From: CAYXFZ01 sp964464385
GTDB taxonomy: Bacteria; Planctomycetota; UBA1135
Length of the DNA: 18,232 nucleotides
Assembly (NCBI GenBank): GCA_964464385.1
Contig: CAYXFZ010000052.1
Coordinates: 1-18,232, forward strand
Reading direction: 5' to 3'
A model generated the notes under the pieces. The model did not search any database. It was given only the letters and a program-made list of their open reading frames with translations, and was not told the DNA's origin. This document shows positions 14,558 through 18,232 of the stretch, one piece after another (positions within the stretch are counted from its first letter, which is position 1; each line of letters starts with the position of its first letter). The position numbers and the translations under genes were made by a program.

Positions 14558-17239
14558 CTAGTTAAGGGTTCCGCGCAGAATTCGAATTCGGTCCAATACT
14601 CGGGGAGAGCCCCGGTAGCGCATGGCCAAGCTTTTTCCGTAGCCCGAGACGTCAACCAAGCCGGCCCAAGAATTCAATAAGGCATCCCGCAAACTTGGAT
14701 CCGAGTCGAACATAGCGGCATAGGAAAGACCGTAAACGCATAGCCCTGACATGGCCGAGTTTCCGGGGCCGGTTTGCCCTGGGAGATGGCGAAAGGATTG
14801 ACTGGCGGTGTCGTATTGATTGTCCACCCAATGGTGGGCCAAATCGAGAAGGGTGGTCATGGCAAGCGGGTCTGCAGTGAGCGCGTGCCAGTCCGCAAGA
14901 GCTTCCATAGCGACTCCAGCGTGAATGGTGGAGCGATAACGATTGGCTGGGGCCAGGGCCAAGGTGTTGACGCAGGATTGCGCCGCTTGCAGGATCTGTC
15001 GGTCCAAAGAATTCAAGCCTGGAGCGTTGCGCGTGAGCAGATGCAAAGTGGTCAAGTTGAGGAGGGGCCAGGCCACAGTGCGGGTGTACAGACCTCCTTG
15101 GCCAGTTATGCGGTCTTCTTCCAATTTATGGATGGCTCTTGGAACGACATGTTTCACTTGGTGTTGGGCAAAACGAAGCGCAACTTGGCGAAACCGTTCT
15201 TCACCTGTCAGAAGATAGGCGAGGACAACTCCTTGGATGACGCCGTGTCCGCCGGAATGGCGCAGAATGGGAATGGGATGGGGGTCCACATGGAACGAAG
15301 GGAACTGATCCCAGCTGCCGCCATGGTCCGCAAAGAAGGGAGCAAAGGCCGAGTCCACATTCACAAAGCCCAGAGCTTGGATGCGCGCGTCGGCGGCGAT
15401 TCCGCGCACGAAAGATTCCATGTCCATATTTCCAGGGTTGGTCGCCGCGTTTTCCGCGCGCAACACTTCATTCATGGCAACCATGGTCAAGGCGCGACGA
15501 CGGAGGGCCTCGCCAGAGAGACCCCGTTCTGCTTCTTCGTCCAACCAGCCCTGCAATTCGTCGGCGAAACCTGGTTCCCACTGGGCATCCAACCATTCCA
15601 AGATGGCCTGAGGATCGCCCTGCACGGATCCGCCCGGGAGTTGGGCCTCCAAGCCTGCGACGAGCAAACTGGAAATGAAAGTCTCGGCTGCGTGCCGAGT
15701 AGCACGATGTTGAAAGGCGCCACCCCAGGGGGCGAGGTCCACGTCCGAGTAGTGCCAGGCAGCTTCCAGGCCAAGTTTGCGCACTTCCGGCGATGCAGTC
15801 CGCAAGCCCTGCAAGAGCAGGACCATGGCTGGGTCGTATTCCCCCTGCATTGCACCCCAGTAACTGACCGAATTCATGGTCGAGGTGTAGTCTCCGAAAT
15901 GACGAAAACCACGCTCCAATTGGGGCAAGCGGGTGCGGCGATCTAGAAGGGTTGCGATGGAAGCGGACAAACCGGCTTCTATGGCAGCATCTGGAGAATT
16001 TCGGCTGGCGTCCGGTGAGTTTGGGCGCAGTGGGCCAAAGGCCTCACTGCCGATGGAGCTGGCAGGGTCAGGGCCACCACTGGTCTGGCCCATGTCGGCA
16101 GAAAGTTGGGCAAGCGTGGCATTGGGATCCGCGGCGGCCAAGATCCAAACCTCCCTGGTGCGACCGAAGCCTTCGAGCAAGATTTCCGTTCGTCCCAAGT
16201 CTCCTGGGTCCGCAACCAATTCCAAGTGCAGGCCGGCGGAATCCAAGGCGATGCCGTTGGGGTGAAAAGAGGAAAAATGAGAAATTTCCAGGGCAATGTT
16301 GTCCAGAGCCAAAATCCCCGGGAGCGAGCCGTTGCCGTTCGTGCTCCCATCGTTCCAAAGGTCTTCTGCAACTTGCAGGATCCGCGCCGGCGAGTTGCGC
16401 TGGATCTCGCCGCCACTGGCCAAGCCGACGCGGGCTGCATTGGCGGTAGTCGGTAGAAGAAGTTCCCAAGTTTGGACTTTGTGTCGCCCCAAATGAATGT
16501 CGAGGGAGTGTCGGATGCGGACGGCTCGGTGGCCGCGCCAAAGGGTGATCCTGGTCTCAAGAGTGGCCACTTTTCTGCCCTTGGCGTCGAGGATGCTGAG
16601 ATCTCGGCGGACTGTGGTGGAAGCCCCGGTCATTCGGTCCAGAAGAAGAGGTCCAACAACGCTTTGTACTGGGGTGAAATCTCCGGCTTGGGATTGAAAG
16701 GACGCGAACATGGGTCCCGTCAATCCGCCGGTCCAAGAAAACAAGGCGGTCTGGTCCGTGGTAACCTGGAGTTGGAACCAACCATTGTCGAAGAACAAAA
16801 TTTCCTTGTCATCACCCAAGACCAAATCCAAAGTCCCGGCAAAACTCGGTCCATTTTCATCGTGCACCAACTGTCCCGAGCGAGTTTCCCCAGCGAGCAG
16901 GGCCGGCGCAAAAAATTCAATCTCGGCAAAACTCCAAGAACCGTCCTCCCACCACGCCAAGGGACGGGCTCCGGCCGCGGACTTGGTTCCGTCCGTCCAT
17001 TCCAGGACCAAGTTCTCGCCATCTTGCCAAACACCTTCGGCCAAGGGCACGCCAAAGGTCGCCGGTGCAGCACTCCGAGCCTGTGTGGCGGGCGCACTCA
17101 CCTGAATTGGAACGGCAACCCGTTCCACTTTTTCTTTGCCGTTCTTGTTCCCAAATTCGGGCAGACAGGCCGACAGCAAAGCGCAAGCCGACACAAGGAG
17201 GAGGAGAGCGCGCGGGAACATGGATCCGGTTGTTTTCAT
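14558..17239 (-). CDS. Large lipoprotein resembling PcRGLX/YetA-like polysaccharide lyases
   Basis: About 893 residues from the ATG at 17239-17237, which directly precedes a lipoprotein signal (ALLLLVSACALLSAC, candidate cysteines 19 and 25). A longer frame to 17365 would overlap tsaD. Residues about 61-112 (FGVPLAEGVW, LVLEWTDG, PLAWWEDGSWSFAEIEFFA) match the N-terminal RIFT-barrel pattern of the PcRGLX/YetA-like family, whose founding member is an exo-rhamnogalacturonan lyase (PL26). A beta-rich middle follows. From about 455 a helical region with WGAMQGEYDPAMVLLLQGLR (461-480) and HYSDVD resembles the family's alpha/alpha-barrel, continuing at RHSGGHGVIQGVVLAYLLTG from 660. About 150 residues lie between these blocks, more than I expect for the family. 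Activity on polysaccharide is inferred; no catalytic residues were verified. Confidence 0.62.
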   Translation of the reverse strand: MKTTGSMFPRALLLLVSACALLSACLPEFGNKNGKEKVERVAVPIQVSAPATQARSAAPATFGVPLAEGVWQDGENLVLEWTDGTKSAAGARPLAWWEDGSWSFAEIEFFAPALLAGETRSGQLVHDENGPSFAGTLDLVLGDDKEILFFDNGWFQLQVTTDQTALFSWTGGLTGPMFASFQSQAGDFTPVQSVVGPLLLDRMTGASTTVRRDLSILDAKGRKVATLETRITLWRGHRAVRIRHSLDIHLGRHKVQTWELLLPTTANAARVGLASGGEIQRNSPARILQVAEDLWNDGSTNGNGSLPGILALDNIALEISHFSSFHPNGIALDSAGLHLELVADPGDLGRTEILLEGFGRTREVWILAAADPNATLAQLSADMGQTSGGPDPASSIGSEAFGPLRPNSPDASRNSPDAAIEAGLSASIATLLDRRTRLPQLERGFRHFGDYTSTMNSVSYWGAMQGEYDPAMVLLLQGLRTASPEVRKLGLEAAWHYSDVDLAPWGGAFQHRATRHAAETFISSLLVAGLEAQLPGGSVQGDPQAILEWLDAQWEPGFADELQGWLDEEAERGLSGEALRRRALTMVAMNEVLRAENAATNPGNMDMESFVRGIAADARIQALGFVNVDSAFAPFFADHGGSWDQFPSFHVDPHPIPILRHSGGHGVIQGVVLAYLLTGEERFRQVALRFAQHQVKHVVPRAIHKLEEDRITGQGGLYTRTVAWPLLNLTTLHLLTRNAPGLNSLDRQILQAAQSCVNTLALAPANRYRSTIHAGVAMEALADWHALTADPLAMTTLLDLAHHWVDNQYDTASQSFRHLPGQTGPGNSAMSGLCVYGLSYAAMFDSDPSLRDALLNSWAGLVDVSGYGKSLAMRYRGSPRVLDRIRILRGTLN

Positions 17240-17288
17240 TGGCGGCCGTAAATTCAGAAACTGAAGCCTCGGAAGCCGAACAGAAGCA

Positions 17289-18232
17289 TCATCCGCGTGG
17301 TTGGGCGTCCAAATCCAGATCATCCTGGAATCCGGCGGCCAATTGAGCATGCCCCAAGCCAGCAATCATGACAGCGTTATCGGTGCAGTAGGCGGGTTCA
17401 GCAATGTGTACCAAAACTCCTTCTTGAGAAGCATGGTGTTGAAGTCGTTTTCGCAAGCGCTGGTTGCAAGCAACTCCACCCCCGACCAAGATGCGGGGAA
17501 TGCCCTCTTGGTGCACTGCACGCATGGCCTTGCGGGCAAGAGTTTCAACAACGGCAAATTCGAAAGATGCCGCCAAGCCGGGGAGGGCATCTTCCGGTAT
17601 GAGGTTGGCCTGATCCCGTTTCCCGCCGGGACCCTTCAAGGTGTAGAGCAGGGCGGTCTTCAAACCCGAAAAGGAAAAATCCAAAGAATCTTTGGCCAAA
17701 AGAGGAAGTTTGAAGTGGTCTCGATCGGGCTCCAGACCCAAGGCAAAGCGTTCGATGGCCGGGCCACCCGGATAGCCCAGGCCGAGCATGGTTGCGCCCT
17801 TGTCCAGGGCTTCACCCGCGGCATCATCCAAGGTAGCTCCCAGTTCGATGTGATCCAATGGCGAGTCGGTTCGGCAAAGGCTGGTGTGTCCTCCAGAAAC
17901 GGTCAAGGTGATGTACGGAAATTCCCAGGTTGGTGTGGACATGAGTGCGGCATAGGCGTGAGCCTGAACATGGTGCACGCCCGTCAAGGGAAGATTCCAG
18001 GCCAAAGCCAGGGCCTTTGCTGCCGTCGTACCGATCAGGAGGGAACCCAAGAGTCCCGGACGACAAGTAACGGCGATGGCATCCGGCCTGCCCCCGGGAA
18101 GTTGGGCCATAGCCAGAGCTTCTTCGACCACGGGCACGATGCGGGTGAGATGACTGCGGCCGGCGATTTCAGGAACCACGCCGCCCCAGCGGGCATGCTC
18201 GGCAACCTGACTGTAAACCACAGTGGACAACA
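17289..18232 (-). CDS. tsaD: tRNA threonylcarbamoyltransferase TsaD, 5' end cut by window edge
   Basis: 313 residues of TsaD (Kae1/Gcp/YgjD family), which with TsaB and TsaE transfers threonylcarbamoyl to A37 of ANN-decoding tRNAs. The usual start (the GIETSCDET block, about 25 residues) lies outside the window; the first in-frame residues LSTVVYSQVAEHARWGGVVPE correspond to the segment after it. Visible landmarks are HHVQAHAYA with the metal-binding His pair, TVSGGHTSL, LDDAAGEALDKGA, GYPGGPAIE, DFSFSGLKTALL, VGGGVACNQRLR and the Asp in AYCTDNAVMIAGLG. The C-terminus is of ordinary length. The gene lies 49 bases upstream of the PcRGLX-like lipoprotein gene on the same strand, so co-transcription is possible. 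Confidence 0.96.
   Translation of the reverse strand, partial: LSTVVYSQVAEHARWGGVVPEIAGRSHLTRIVPVVEEALAMAQLPGGRPDAIAVTCRPGLLGSLLIGTTAAKALALAWNLPLTGVHHVQAHAYAALMSTPTWEFPYITLTVSGGHTSLCRTDSPLDHIELGATLDDAAGEALDKGATMLGLGYPGGPAIERFALGLEPDRDHFKLPLLAKDSLDFSFSGLKTALLYTLKGPGGKRDQANLIPEDALPGLAASFEFAVVETLARKAMRAVHQEGIPRILVGGGVACNQRLRKRLQHHASQEGVLVHIAEPAYCTDNAVMIAGLGHAQLAAGFQDDLDLDAQPRG

Noticed and set aside
14774..15946. 390-codon plus-strand open frame opposite the PcRGLX-like gene
   Set aside because: The opposite strand encodes the family-like motifs and a lipoprotein signal. This frame has none and is explained by codon bias.

Overview
The window reads as a gene-dense chromosomal segment from a diderm (Gram-negative-type) bacterium, probably an uncultured lineage assembled from a metagenome. 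The reasons are four lipobox signal peptides, two predicted outer-membrane beta-barrel proteins, an HD-GYP signalling protein, HEAT-repeat exported proteins, and four 10-base N runs typical of automatic scaffolding. Start codons mostly lack a clear Shine-Dalgarno sequence. The mix (exported HEAT-repeat proteins, a PcRGLX/YetA-like polysaccharide-lyase-type lipoprotein, DUF481) would suit Planctomycetota or a neighbouring phylum, but the sequence does not settle this. No rRNA, tRNA, CRISPR array, phage gene, transposase or origin was seen. No stretch over 300 bases is without a gene.

Region 1 (1-5292, minus strand): a DUF481 beta-barrel lipoprotein, then a THUMP-like-domain SAM methyltransferase, a family-5 peptide/solute-binding lipoprotein, and DppB- and DppC-type ABC permeases. 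The last four are joined by 4-base stop/start overlaps and should be made as one translationally coupled unit. DppC runs off the left edge, and any ATPase genes would lie beyond it.

Region 2 (5389-10581, plus strand): a membrane-anchored HD-GYP phosphodiesterase, divergent from DUF481, then an Xaa-Pro aminopeptidase (PepP type), an ABC ATPase and a NatB-type ABC-2 permease. PepP, the ATPase and the permease are joined by ATGA overlaps. This couples a cytosolic dipeptide-trimming enzyme to a two-component exporter of unknown substrate.

Region 3 (10562-11263): a small beta-barrel lipoprotein gene on the minus strand, bracketed by two long perfect palindromes. All four palindrome arms share the same 20-base core. 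Three genes (the permease, the barrel protein and the upstream HEAT gene) end at TAA stops lying in or at the edge of these arms. This is the most unusual structure in the window.

Region 4 (11262-18232, minus strand): tsaD (5' end cut by the window), a large PcRGLX/YetA-like lipoprotein, an exported HEAT-like protein, carA (ATGA-coupled to the HEAT-like gene), and a second exported HEAT-repeat protein. This mixes tRNA modification and pyrimidine/arginine precursor synthesis with cell-surface proteins, and no carB is visible. The N runs sit inside the HD-GYP, HEAT-repeat and carA genes. Comparison with conserved motifs shows that at least two of them are placeholders and not true gap lengths.
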